Assembly: GCA_964035795.1 (NCBI GenBank)
Contig: OZ038320.1
Span: forward strand, 22,524,589-22,588,588
DNA from: Pterobdella sp. o SKG-2022
Taxonomy: Eukaryota; Annelida; Clitellata; Hirudinida; Piscicolidae
DNA: 64,000 nt
Reading direction: 5' to 3'
Shown here: piece by piece, positions 41,015-54,884 of the stretch
How positions within the stretch are numbered: the stretch's first letter is position 1
How the letters are laid out: each line of letters opens with the position of its first letter
Program-made: the position numbers and the translations under genes
The notes under the pieces: model-generated
Database searches by the model: none
What the model was told of the DNA's origin: nothing
The model's input: the letters and a program-made list of their open reading frames with translations, nothing else

Positions 41015-43417
41015 GTTAGTTAAAATAACAAAAATAGATATCGACGAAAAATGCAATTAAAGTGCAATTAAAATGTATGAAAAACTTCATTGCACATGTA
41101 GTTGAAATGAATTAATTTTGGAAAGATTTTACTACTTTGTTTAAAATCAATTAAGAAAAAAGATCTAAAATAATTTATAACTACTAAAACTTTTTGAAAT
41201 GAAATGGTAGATTGAAAATCAAATGCTGGCAAAAATTAGACTGCTTCAATCGATGGGTTTTTTAACTTGTAAGAACCCTCTCTATGTTAAGCTTTAATAT
41301 CGAATATTAGTAACTCATAGATACAAAAATAGTTAGAATACCTAATATTGATTGTTGTTCTATTTATATTTTTTGTATTTTTTTCTTGTTGAACTTTGTT
41401 GCTCTTTTAAGTATTATTCCCTCATAAATTTGTATTAAAATTTTTAAACATGATACATTGCAAACTTCGAAAACGTTTTACAAAAAAATGTAAAACCTTA
41501 TAAGCAGATCGCAAGGTTTTCTTCAGAACATAACGATTTATAGCTTTTAAGAATTAAAAATTTAAAAACAAAAATAGTGAATTTAAAATTTTTTCCAAAA
41601 ATCTACTGCTTCTGAAAATAGAATCAACATTCTCAGCGAAATCTTCCAAAAGAATGCCTAGAATGTGACAAAAAAACAAAGATCACAACAGTTTAAAAAA
41701 ACGACTGCGTTATTGCTTTTAAATACATTTCAACATCTCTCAGCGGAGTATCTTGATAACTCCGAGGACTCATAATCAACAGGAGGCCTCCAAAAAAATG
41801 CAACTTTTTGATTGTAACACCATTTAAGAGCATGAAGAGGTTGTTGGACGCTATTCAAGACATTCATCCGTGTGAAATTTTTCAATTTTTGAAACAAAGG
41901 TAACAAATTCTTAGTTTTTATAGCCTTTAATCGGGCTCAATTTCCATGGAGTAGTGGCCTGTGAAAACTATCAATTGCGCAATCGAAATCCCAATTAGAG
42001 GCGACCTGACGGTCATTGAACTTTTTACCTATCTTTTATTTTTTCAAACTAATGTACCACTGTATAAGATACTATCTACCTGTTATGTATGAGTTCCACA
42101 ATAAACTGTATTCTGATCATTACATTTTCTGCATCCCATCTATATACTACTTATCAAATCGAAGCGCACTGCCCAACATTTGCCTAAATTCGCAGGTTTC
42201 AACACTTTTTGATTTTTCACAAAATTTTAGCCAGCCGAAAACATAAGAACAAGTTTAAAAATACATTTCATCTTGCCAAGGAAAATCATTTTCATCACAC
42301 GGTTGAAGACAAAAGTTTTTCAATATAAATTGACAAGAAACATACTTGAGCCAACATCATATTCGTAAAAAACAAGTTTCCCTTTAAGTTGAGGACAACC
42401 CATTTATACATGCTATCTAAAAAAGCAAAAACATGATTTTTTTAAAAATTGACTTGAGAAAACGTTGAAACATAAGCTATAATTGAAGAGCTTGGAACAT
42501 TGTTGCTCAACTTAGAGTCCGTAGCAGTCAGAACACTCCTATGAAATAGATACCTCATCGCTGAACAGATAAGTACGATACTGAACGTTTTGACTATTCT
42601 AGTTTTCAAATGTCATGATGCTTCACAGTCAAAAAGTAAAACAAAACTTACTAAAAAATCGGAAGACATGCCAACCAAAAAAACTACTTTCAAAAATGTC
42701 TTTGCTGAAGAATCAGTTTGAAAACCCTTAGATGATATTACAATATTTTTAATAGAAAAAAATAAAAACTGACATACAAAAAAATAAATCAAAAGTACTG
42801 AAAACTAAAATCACAACTAATGAATCTATTAAAAATGATATAAACCACAGAGCTATAGAAAAATTAAATCAAATAACATAAAAAAGGAAAAGATTAGAAT
42901 TATATGAATATTGAGTTAACTTGGAAATGATATTATCGATAATGATAATATTAATAACACAAAAATTAATAAAGAATGAAATCTATTTTAAGATAAATTT
43001 GAGTGTCTTCAAATCAAAAATGAAGTTCTAGAAAAACTTTACAAAACTCGTTTTTACAGTTTACAATAAATTTCTTTGTTGTTTTTAATAAATTCCCTTT
43101 TAGGTTGATCAATTTCTATCAAAAATGATGACGATAACAGAGATTATTTCAAAGATTGGAATTAAAAATCAACATCAAAAAGAGGCCAAACAATGATTCA
43201 TTAGGGTCTATAACATTGCATTGGAAACGTATTTTATATTACTTTTTAATTTTATTTGTATACTTTTTCATTTATTAGTTACTCATTTATTTAAATTTAA
43301 ATCTAGTAATTTTTGCATTGTTACCTTCATTTTTTAATTAATTTATTTTCTGGTTAGATTTCTCCTCATTAATGTTTACGAATCACATGTGAACTTTCCT
43401 TTAACCCCACCATTACA

Positions 43418-43879
43418 ATGGAGTTTCAAAATTCAAGCTATGAATTTATTCCTCTTATTTCTATTCAGAAGATACATTTCGTTAATTTGGATTTCTTATC
43501 ATTCTATTGGTTTTATTCCCCACTTATTATGGTATCTGTGAAAGCTAATGGTTTTTTATTTGTACGATCTGGTGATCAAATTCTTCACTTATTTATCTTT
43601 ATTATGTTCAACAATTTTAAGCCTCTTTATAAAGATTCAGTTTTAGTAGTACAGTTCCTATTCAGGTCCAGAAAAATAAACTTCAATAAACGAACTGAAA
43701 AATTTTTTGAGGTTTACAAATTAATGGATTTTTATATAAAAAAGATAAAATGCCCAAAAAGGGAAAATCACTATTTATTAATACTTGGAATTAAAAAATG
43801 GTTTAAAAACGGTCGTGAAAAAATGTACAAGAACATAAATATTAACTTATATGCTTTCTTAGGTGTAAAAGTGCAGTAA
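43418..43879 (+). CDS. Hypothetical open frame of 153 codons
   Basis: ATG 43418 opens an uninterrupted frame ending in TAA. The product is rich in Phe, Ile, Lys and Asn with hydrophobic stretches (FLSFYWFYSPLIMV and LHLFIFIMFNNF) and a basic second half (KRTEKFFEVYKLMDFYIKK). No domain is recognisable. Such a composition also arises by chance in AT-rich DNA, and there is no splice or poly(A) evidence. It is listed because its length is near the limit of what chance gives. Confidence 0.25.
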   Translation: MEFQNSSYEFIPLISIQKIHFVNLDFLSFYWFYSPLIMVSVKANGFLFVRSGDQILHLFIFIMFNNFKPLYKDSVLVVQFLFRSRKINFNKRTEKFFEVYKLMDFYIKKIKCPKRENHYLLILGIKKWFKNGREKMYKNININLYAFLGVKVQ

Positions 43880-44308
43880 ACATTAATAACCACTAAACCC
43901 TTGGCCACTCGGCCAAAAAGGAGATTTAAACGCTTGTGAAATAGACATATAACATTAAAATGTTCAAAAAGGATACCACATCTATAATTCTCATCATTAT
44001 AATTCAAAAAGAAATCAGTTTTCATTGAAATCTATCTTGAAATCATTTGTTTCTGTCTTTGAAACTGATAAATTTTTTTTCGTAATTGAATGACGAAGTT
44101 AACTGAACTAGTATTAAATATTAATATGACAACAATGTAAGTACATTTTAGGTGCATTCGTAAAAGACACAAAAACGCCATTTTATTCTATACATACTCA
44201 TTCAAATTTGAATGATACTATTCCTGAATGTAATACTATGCTATAAAATTCAATTTTAAAACATATATTTAAAATTTAGAAAAAAATTTTTTTCACAAAT
44301 GAAGTAAT

Positions 44309-44334
44309 GTTGAACTTATCGAAAATTTTAGTTG
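44309..44334 (+). repeat. Arm of dispersed palindromic repeat
   Basis: gttgaacttatcgaaaat is identical over 18 bases to 51593-51610 and closely matches 18924-18941 in the large inverted repeat. Confidence 0.55.
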
Positions 44335-46412
44335 AATAAAAATTTTTTTACGTTTTTTCAAAAAATTTTTCATAAATAAAGTATCTTTTAATTAATTCAA
44401 TTTTAACATATTCCAATTTAATTAAAATTTAAATTGAAAATTTATATAATAGCTCAAAAAAACATCAACATAAATTTTTATCTTTCAAAACCAAACAAAT
44501 TTGAAAATTGTTATATTAAATGAAATCATTAGTTTTGCAAAATTTTAAAACACAGAAAACTCCAATAGAAAAAATTAAATAATTAAAAAACCAAAAAAAA
44601 GTTTAAAACTTTTGATAAGCTTTGCTCAATAAAGAGCAAAATACTTTTAAATGTTTAAAATATAAATTCAAACAATATTCCTCCTATTTTTCTTCAACTT
44701 CAAACTTCTTGTCTACTCATAAAGGAATTTCACTGGAACAAACTGAGCGTGAAACTTGAATAACTCACTTGAAGATATTAATAAACCAAACATACTGGTC
44801 AATATCTTTGGAAACAAAAAGTCAAATGAGTTTGCATCAAACAGTTCTATACTGAAAAAATCTTACAAATTTTATTAAAGCCGCAAAATGTTGAGGTAAA
44901 TTTTATACTGCCTCAATAAAAATAACAACATTGCTTCCAAAACATTTGCATACCAAACAAGCTTTTTGATTGTCATTGAATTTACAGTTTCAAATTTTGC
45001 TCAAAGTTAAAAAAATATGCTGGAAACAAAGAATATATCTAATAATTTTAAATAAATGTTTCTCTTCTTGTGAACGTTTTAGTAATATTTATAATGTTAT
45101 GTAACCAGACTTTGCAATAAAGGTAGTTTGCACCGTACACATTCTTTGATTAAAATGACTTTCAATCTAATTATCTCTCAATAACAAATTTACATCATTT
45201 ATTTGGAACTCTTTAAAAGCTACTTCATACAGTTGATACTTGTAATATTGAACTTGCAAACTTTAGGGTTTTATGAAGTTGTATGCAATTTAATCTTTCA
45301 TCAAATAACAACAAAAATTATAAGCAATCATTAAAGCTAAATTTTATTTTTAAAATATTCAAGATTAATAAGGTTTGAAACAATATGTTCACAAACTTCT
45401 AGAGCATAACTCGAAAAATTTTCAGTTTCAAAGTTTTTCATAAGCGCAAAGCAATTTTCAAATGTATTCTTGAAAATTTTTACATTCTGTCAAACATAAC
45501 TGCATAAAGCTGGCACAATCTAATCAGTAATAAAACGAGAATAATTTTTGAAATGCGTATGGAAAGGCACAATAGTTTTTCTCGTGGTATTCCTAATTGC
45601 AATTTGAAACTTTTAAATAATGAAGTGAATTTATTTTAAACCAATAAATCTTGTATTGTTGAATTTTGTAAAAAAACACAATTTGAAGTTTTTCATCAGT
45701 TTGTTCGTTTTCATTTGAGCAGTAAAGTAATTTGTTTTCAAATTTTTTTTAAAAACACTTCAAAGGCAGACTAAAAAGTCAGAAGCGTTGATTGAATTAA
45801 GTTCTAGTTTTTGCATCTTTCTTACAACTCACACTTTTTGTTCAATTCTTTTAATAACTTCTCAAAATGTTATAACTTCATCCTATTAAAACCGCTTATA
45901 TATTCAGACAAATTGAATTTTAAATAGCAGTCCTATCTTCACAACCATCTGAATTTTAAAATTATTTCAACTATAAACACGCTATTAAATAAATTATTCT
46001 GATTGTTCATTTTATGCATAAAATATAATTTAATGTCATATTAGTTTGAAAAATTTTAATATCTTTTTATGAAGTCGATCATATTAGTAGCTATAATTTA
46101 CAATTTATCGTCAATGCGTTGATCATCGTAACGACATTTTTAGAGGCATTTAAAGGACATTGGAAATTATTCTGCTTCAAACAGAAAAATTAATTTTTAC
46201 AAATTATTTATAAACTAACTAGAAATATAACTTGAAGTAAGATACTCTCCAAAAATTTTGCACTTCAACTTTTAAGCACGTTTCATGATAGAAATAAGCT
46301 AAAAACGTTTCCAAAACTCATACACGCACTTATAAAAACTTAAATCAATTAATAATCTTTTTGTGCGCTTTTCCATTAAATCTATATTTCTGAATGCATT
46401 GTACGTTTTCAG

Positions 46413-46504
46413 CAAAACGACCAACAAAGTTTAAGGCTGTGTTATTGGATGGGAAAAAAATAATTCAAAAATTGAGACGACTCACGCTAAGAAATAAAGA
46501 AAAA
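46413..46504 (+). CDS. Candidate internal exon of an unidentified plus-strand gene
   Basis: A good acceptor (gtacgttttcag) opens a frame reading KRPTKFKAVLLDGKKIIQKL, then RRLTLRNKEK, ending at a consensus donor (aaaa|gtaagtg). It enters in phase 1 and leaves in phase 0. Codons such as cga, cca, ctc and acg are unlike the flanks. The product is basic and helical; I do not recognise it. A second possible exon at 47743-47823 enters in phase 0. Confidence 0.4.
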
Positions 46505-47742
46505 GTAAGTGATATAGCATGCTATAAAATGAGAAAAAACAAATTTGAAGAAGTCAAATAATTCTTTGAAACATCATAAAAGCAAAAAATTTTTATATAA
46601 TTTAGTACATAAACAATTCGTGTTTTTACTAAGTGTGGTTGAACTTGAGTCAATAGAATGATTTTTAAACCACTTCTGAACATATAAACGAAAGAGAACA
46701 ATAGAGTGTTCAATGTTTTGTTGCTTACACACACACAGCACGCGATTCACATGTGTAAATTATTCTTGGGTGTTCAAGGTATATTGAAGATAATTTTGTG
46801 TCTTACGTCACAAAAATCATCAAGTTCTTTAAATGCTAACTTTTTTGTTGGGTTTTTAATTTGAAACTTTTATTTCACGTTTAATTAATCCTTTTATCTT
46901 TCTGAAAGTTATGATACCTATTTGTTAAATTTTCAAAGCATACTCAAATGGAAATTCCATTATATTTTTCTATTGTATTTTTTAATGATATTTTTATATT
47001 TATTTTTCTCCCAAACGACTTACCTCTGTTGAAAGAACCTTCGCTTAAAGATTCTATTCTAGAGAGCATGAGCAATAATAGAAACAACCTCATATTATTT
47101 TTTTAATTAAACATCCAGTTTTCGCACAATTTTTCAGTTATTTTTCTGCGAACTTTTCAAAAGTCTTTAATTTTTAAAAATGCTTTCATGCCTGTCTTAG
47201 ACTTGTTTAATTTCCAACTAACTTTATACCATTCTTATAAATACTTTATTGTATTCATGCACTGAAAACCATCATCTCGGCTTCCAGCACTCAAAAACAT
47301 TTTTAACTTTTAAACTTTAAGCAATGAGAGTAGCCAAATTGAATATAACTATTTTGAAGTCAATCCTCTCAGATATAACTATTTTTGAATAAATTTTTGT
47401 TTGCTTTTGAAACCCAAACCCAATGAAAACGTTGATAACCCCACAAAAATAGAGAAGGTTCGTCGTATTCTCTATATATACACGACTAAAGCATGCATCC
47501 AAGTTTTTTCAACATTCGAATTTCAATATGATTTTAAATAAGGATTTAATAATTTTTTTTTCTTTATTTCTTTTGGTGAGAAAAATACTGTAAAAATTTC
47601 CAAAAATGTTACTTTCAAAATATCGATCACTTGAAATACAACTTTTACTCCTTTTCATACCGGCACTGAATTTATTTTGGGACAAATATAATATATCTTT
47701 GATTAGGTTTCACGTTTTAAAAAATTAAGTTATCTTCGTTAG

Positions 47743-47823
47743 TTGGTGGCCAAAAAGAATGAAATGTTTGAAAGATTGGTCACTAAAATAAGCGCTGGTG
47801 TTGTCAATATTATCGATGAGATG
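47743..47823 (+). CDS. Candidate exon following 46413-46504
   Basis: After cttcgttag the frame reads LVAKKNEMFERLVTKISAGV, then VNIIDEM, up to a donor gtaaag; phase 0 at both ends, matching the exon at 46413-46504. Directly after it the plus-one frame continues as DAKIKDFLETHSKKLKQM, so either a very short 26-nt intron or a frameshift is present. Helical, unidentified, low certainty. Confidence 0.25.
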
Positions 47824-50800
47824 GTAAAGATACTGATGCTAAAATAAAGGATTTTTTGGAAACGCATAGTAAGAAACTTAAACAAATGATTTTACTGACA
47901 ATAAAATAATATAACATTCAGCAAAAATTGAATAAGATTTTTCCTAAAGTATTAATTTCCTACTGTGTTTAGTCTTGGGTTTTATTTTCTCATAATCGAA
48001 TTTTAAATGCCCTTAATACTGTGCTTGATTACATTTCTTTTAATAAAAAGTAAATCATTTTTGGGTCTGAATATAGCGTGTTTTAACAATTATAAAGGTT
48101 AAACCATTGTCTATCTTACATTTCCATGGAACTTTTCAACTTATCTCTATCAATTATCCAATCTTTTCATTTGCATTCATTTATTCTGTTTTAACTAAAA
48201 ATAATTGGTTTTATTATCTTACTATATGTCTTTTAAATTTTGTAAAAACATTATTGCTTTTATAATACAACTACAATTAAACTGTCATTTAGTTAAAATC
48301 CATCAATCAAAAACCTCAATCAACTTTATAAGCGGAATATGTTTTTAAATTTTTTGTTGTTTGAGAGGACTCTAAACATTCGAACAATATGAACTCAAAC
48401 TCATTCTTTGAGACCAATGTAAAATTGATGCATAGAGTGAAACAATTAAATGGAGACAATGTTAAAAAGCTTTGTAGAATAATGCTTTGAAAGACATTAT
48501 TCCAAAAAACATTGTATCTTTAAAAAATATATAAAAATGTATGTTAAAATAGATTTCAATTTTAAAAAAGTTTGAAATAAATTATAGAGTTTTTATTTCA
48601 ATTTTATTACTTTTAAAATTTTTCTCATTGAATTGTATTCAGTCTGAGCAGAATAAGCAAGTAATTTTTTCATTCTTTTCAGCTACTAAGCCCGTCCTTA
48701 AGGCATTTATAATGGAATAACAATATAAAGTTTAAAATTCACTTCATGTCTTATAAAAAGTTGTTTATTTTGAAATATTTTGGCGTTAAAGTTAATGTGA
48801 AAAATACATTTGAGCTTAAATTTTGATGTTCTTTTTGGGAAAGAGAGCCGAAAATATAGCGGTTTGATGGGAGGAAATAAAAAATATTTATGAAGCATTT
48901 TATTAATTTTCAAATTTTGAACATTTTAATTTTAATTATTTTAAATTCGAATACTTAAGCTTTTATAGCTTCAACATGAGAATATTTTTTGATAATTTGA
49001 TCATATTTGCACATGAGATAATATCGCGAAGTGTTTCAGAGATTGAAACAAAAACCTATCTATCGATAATTTTCAACATTTTCTGTGCGTATATGTAATA
49101 CTTTAATGAAATTTTAGCAATTCAAAATTTCGATTTTTTTTTATTTTCACTAAAGCCTTAATGAAGACTTAATGAAGAGAAAAATTTTCATTGTGCATTG
49201 AAATAGAATTTGCAAAAAAAGTATTTTCCAATTATTTTGTAGTTAAAACTTTTTATAGAACTAGACACAAATAAATATTTTTTTAATGAAATAATAATGA
49301 AAATATTTCAAGTTAAAAATGTCAAATTAGAGGTTTTTTTTGTAGCGCTTCACACATGATTTGGTGTCACAAGGAGATTCCATTAGAGACATTTGAGAAT
49401 TATGACATGTTGCTAACCTCTTTTAATTAATTTTAACTACTTTCATTTTTTTTCTGTTTTCACTTTCTAACTTTTTTAACTGTTGAAATGATAAAATAGG
49501 CGTGACGATTGATGGAATATCAACAAAAGATGAGTAAATATTCAGAAATCACCAAGCAGCAGATGATTTATTGGCGTTGCTTTTGTAACGCTGAACCATG
49601 CTTCAAGCTTCCTTTTTGCAGTACTTTTGAAATTTTCAGTTGAAAAACTTGAAAAAATTGAATTTGATATTTCCAACTTAAACAAATTTCTATTTTTAAA
49701 TTTTATAATATTTTTTTCTGATAGATACAAGCTCAAGTTATTACTATATTTTTTTGAGAAGAAATATTTTGCTGAATGAAAAATTCAGAGTTTTTGAGGA
49801 AAGTTAACATTTTGCAACCTGCTATGAATTAGCACTTTTCTCGCGACTTGTCGACAATAAACATTGCATTTCCGGTCAGTTATCTTTCTTATTTGTGATC
49901 TTTTTCCGTTTTATACGTTCACATTGCTTTTCTTTTCGCCATTTTCTCAAGAGTTTTGCAAGGCAGCTTTATTGTTTTTTCTGTGATTTTTACGACTGGA
50001 ATGTTGAGATCCAGTTTACCTCTACATAATGAGTGCGAAGATGAAAGTTAAAACCCAACAGAGGCCATTTTTGATTTTCTAACAAAATTATTAAAAAATT
50101 CTAAACGCATAATCAAGCTAAAAAACTTTTGAACAAAATAAAAATCCAAAAAAGGCAGAAAAAGACATAAATAAGCGCAAGACATACTCCTGGCCAAAGG
50201 AGGCTTGAAAAAGTGAGCAAGCACATCGTTCTTTCTCGCTCACCATTACGCTATTTCAATTTTCATCATGTCCTCATCGTTTGTTTTTACCAACTTACCA
50301 CTTTGTTTTCTCTCAACATTGCAAGACCTGAATTTTCATTTTTGTTTATTTAACTTTAAAAGCAAATTGATTATCTTATTTTGAATTTTTTAAATTTCAA
50401 ATCTCAACAAATTATTCTAGTTTTCTGATACATTTTTAAATGTTTTGTAGCGAGGATTCATTCGAGATTTTGAAATTGAATATTTATGTGAAAATAAATT
50501 GATTGAAACTCTGTTTAGAATAAGTTTAAAAAACAGAAAATAATAGTTTTTCTGACAAAGAATAATGTAGCGATGAGGATAATTTGGCGCGAAAATTTTT
50601 AATATAGAACCATGTCACACGCTAAGCTAGGGTAAAAGAAAACTCGATTTTTTATGAAAACACTTTTTTGTAAGTTTGCAATAAAAACCAGATTTATCAA
50701 AAATTTTTTGATAAATTTTCCAGACTTAACTTATAATTACTAAATCGTGTTTCTGAATTTTTTTTTGGATCAATTTTTGAAAAAAATTTTTTCATTTTAA

Positions 50801-51592
50801 GAACAAAATACTTTTCACAATTTAACCTCATCATAAGACTTAACAGTCATTTAGCTGTAAACCTGCAAGATGAAGCATAAAGCTCTTAAAGGAAATTCGT
50901 GTGTTTTAATTACATACAAAATGTTTGATATTTGAGAAAAAAGTTGTAATTTAAATGTTCACAAGCGTGTAATGCATGACTGATAAAATATTATTCAAAA
51001 AATTGTGTTTAAAACCCTTTGTCTTTGGGTAAAAAGAAAATAAAAAATTTGAACATTCAATTTGTGGTGTTTTGTTTAAAACAATAGCAATTAAAACTTT
51101 TAACGCTTATTAATGCAAAATTAATTTTTTACTTGAAGAAAATATAAAATTTCAGTAAACATCTAAACGCTTGTTGGCTTGTCAATTAGCATTTTTTAGA
51201 ACAGTAGATCCAACTAATAAAGAACACTTCAACATTTTCTCAAATCCTAAATGTTAATTTTTACAAAAATTATTTTGCATATAAAAAGCAATAAAAATTA
51301 ATTGTTACTAATTAATATAAAAAAGTTATTATCCACAACACAAAAGTTCTCTGACAAAACGATACCAAGCTTCATACAAGAATCATTTACATTACTGGAT
51401 TTATAAGGAAAAACTCAATTCAAATGTTATGAGTATGATGGAAAATCAACTAATTCTAGTTCCATGTAACTTTAATATAAACAGATATATGGCTTTCACA
51501 ATAAGCCATTGCCATTGCTACGCTGTTATTTTTTTTCAATTTTTATATTCTGTTATGCTTGCATAACACAAGGTTCTAAAGCTTATAATGAG

Positions 51593-51630
51593 GTTGAACT
51601 TATCGAAAATTGTAGTCTTTTTCTCGAACA
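51593..51630 (+). repeat. Arm of dispersed palindromic repeat
   Basis: Begins gttgaacttatcgaaaat, identical to 44309-44326, then diverges (tgtagtctttttctcgaac), which resembles the inner arm of the 18.8-kb inverted repeat. Confidence 0.5.
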
Positions 51631-54600
51631 AATGCTTTAAAATTTGGTATTCTATTCATCACGTCTTATCATATTACAAAAATATATTCTATAATTAATT
51701 TTTAGATACTTGATAAATGATATTTTACATATTTTTAACCAAATAGATTGGTCTCATGGACATTTAGCTTTACAGTTTCACTTTTGACAACTTCATAAAT
51801 CTTTTTTATACAACTTTTCAAACCGTCATATTTTACTTCAAAAACTCTAACTCAATGAATGCTTTCAAACGAATTTTCAAAACCTGGAAGATTCATAAAA
51901 TAATCTTATTGTTACTTCATAACTGTTATGAAGACTTTATATTTCATTATACTCGATATATTTCCATATTTATTCTATGTTGTTTTTATGTTTTACAACC
52001 GTACGGTCAATTTATGAACTCTTGCATATTAAACCACTTTTAACACCATGTTAATGCTGCGTAATATTGTATGGTGGTTTATACTCACAATCCTCTAAAA
52101 GTATATTGCTTCAACAGAAAACTTTATAAATATTTCCAATATAAGTATAGAAGCTCGTAAAAAAAACACACATTAATAAATTCTTTGTAAAAAATTCTTT
52201 TGTTAATCTCACGGCCTGAAAAAGACATAAATCGTCCGAAAGCAAAGATATGTCATTTGTCACGGCTTGTAATGCAAAACGAAGTTTCAATAATAAACCA
52301 CAGGACAAATTACACCAACCAAATTCTTCCAATAAAAAACTTTTAAAATTGACCATTGAAATATCCACCAACCAGTTAGCTCTATCTAAAGAAAATACCA
52401 AGTAAATGAAAGAGCTTTGTAAGGGAAAAGCCGACAAGGATATGCATGATGGATGCGTTTCAGTTTCAGTACCTCACGCTTACGTGAGTTGATGCCAAAT
52501 TCTATTGACGTCTTCAATAAAGATCTCTTCATTGGCACAGACAAAACTTTGACTAACTATTTGTCATTGTATCAATAGACTAATAGAGTGATTGGATAAA
52601 TAAGAAGAAAAACGAAGTTGGTGTGAAATTAATTCGAAGTGCAAGAACTGTGTGGTTTGTATGATGTGAAATAACGAAAGTTAAGGTTTCATTTAATATT
52701 AAAATAAATACAATAAATAAAAAAAAAAATTTGATATTCAAATAAAATTTTCATAACCAGTTTCAATGAAATTGTAAAATCTAATTTTTTCGTAAAAATA
52801 TGGATATATGGGGTTTGGGAAGGACTTAAAATGAAGCTTTTTATGTGAATTCTCATGGTGCTCTCATTGAAAAATACTCTTTGAAATCTGAAGAAAATTT
52901 CAAAATATTTTTTTGTAAGATATGAAAACAAATATTTTAAAATAATTAAATAAATGAATTTGATGAGGCCAATTCAATAAATGTATTGACTCCGAGCATT
53001 TAGCTAACGATGTTGAGTTAATTTTTCCATTATTCCTAATCAATATATGTATAATATGAAATATAATATGATTCCTAATGTCTATAATTTTTATAAAACA
53101 CTCTTTCAAAGAGTTTAATTAAAACCATCAATTTTATGAATGAAAAAATTTTGAGTTATGTTTCAAGATTAAGAATGCTTGAGAGTGAAAAGTTTTATTT
53201 TTTTGACGTTATATCGGAGACAGAAAATTGTGATTTATGTTCAATGGTGATTTCTTGGATTATGCAATATTATTGCAGCCCTATCGCACGTTTGTTTGTG
53301 TTTCTCAGTAAATTTTTTTTGCATTTAACATTGTTTGTAAATTTAATTTTGAAAAATCTCATTTTATTGCAAGCTTTCTAATTAAATCATCTTTACGGAA
53401 GCTTGCAAATGAAGTTTAGCTGTGTTATCAAGTTGAATTATTTTATAAAAACAAACTTAAAATTTTTGTGTGAAGAAATAACAAGATTTGATTTTTATTT
53501 GAATAATTTCAAACAGAATTTTTGAATTTTTGAAATGATTATTTTAACACCATTTTCATAACCAATTATAAGTTTAAACAAAAATATACAAAAAACCTGT
53601 TTCTATAAAATGCATTATAAAAAAAATCACTTGGTCTTGTGTAAAAAAAATACGTATAATAAAGCAATAAGCGAAGTCACATGCTCTTAACTGTTCTTTG
53701 TGGTTGGCTTTTCTTTCAGGAATTTTAATGCCATCATTTTAAGTCATACTATTATTTTTTTGTTCATTTAAAATGAAATTTCCACTTAGATTTTTTATTT
53801 CCATTCTTATTCAAAATATGATGTCTCACCTCAAATTTTAAGCTCTTTGTTCAACAGTAAAGCCCTTATGACTTAAGAAAATGTATTATTTCAAGACTCC
53901 AACCTCCAATGTTCTCTATTACCTTTCAATAATGTGTGTATATAGTACATCATTTCTCAAACAAGAATACAATAAAAGTATTAAATCAATCACTCAACTA
54001 AAACTCATATCCTGTTTTCCTTACCAACAGTGAAGCTTATTAAATGAATTGCGGCTTGCTTTATTAAGGGCCTTCCAAACGTTAACCGATATGGTAGGAC
54101 CTCATAATAATATATGCTAAACTATCGCGTATTATTAAACATTTTTTTAATAAATGAAATTTTTAATATTTTTTCCAATTAAAACTTTTATTCAAACTGA
54201 ATTATTTTGGTAAAATGTTTTCTAGAATTTATCTGATCGATAAAGGCGTTGATTTGGAGGGAGAGCTATAAGAAATGACGGCAATAAAGTTTGATTGTGA
54301 TAATTAATTAATTTCAAACTGCATGTTTTGATTAAAATTATTTGAGAACTTGGAAACAGAAGTAGTATACAGTAAATTTCAATAAGCCAGTTTTTCGCAT
54401 CTCTTAATTAAATAAAAATTCTAATATGATTTTGAATCCAATAACTGTTATGTGAATCAAAAACTACAATAAAATCGTTGAAAATAAACTATTGAATAGT
54501 TTTCAACGTTTTTGAACATTTTCATAAAAAACCTGAAAGACGATTAATTACGTGTATTAAGTGAAATATACATGCTTGCCCTTAATTTAATTCATAATAT

Positions 54601-54884
54601 AGTAACTAATAGATAATAATTTTCACCAGTTAGAAAGACTTAGATGCTATTTGCAGGCAGATGATTACTTCTAAGTGACTTATTACTTGAGTTGTGGTCA
54701 TCGTTCTCAAACTTGTTCTTCTGGTGGTTTGATCAATGGTGCGAATCGACGATGAAGTAAATGCGAGCATAAATGCCACTCAAGAAACTTTGTTTTGTTT
54801 TTTATTTACACATTTATTTACAAACCATAAAAAAATGTTTAAAATAAGATTAAGGTGAAAAATAAAACTAAAATAAATAAAAAA

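Larger units (their letters stand above)
41015..54884. other. Large region with no confirmed gene
   Basis: About 13.9 kb with no protein I recognise. It should contain the missing 5' exon(s) of the receptor gene. It holds a few candidate plus-strand exons (separate entries), an isolated open frame at 43418, and repeat arms near 44309 and 51593. Random open frames up to about 120 codons are expected by chance at this base composition, so I leave most out. Confidence 0.5.

Noticed and set aside
42740..43200. Lys/Asn-rich gene spanning the whole interval
   Set aside because: A-rich DNA yields long Lys/Asn frames by chance, and the needed donors are absent; only the short 43104-43196 segment is mentioned.
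52111..52500. Minus-strand open frame of about 120 codons and a plus-strand exon-like reading of the same DNA
   Set aside because: Both strands look equally coding, and one open frame of this length is expected by chance in a window of this size and composition.
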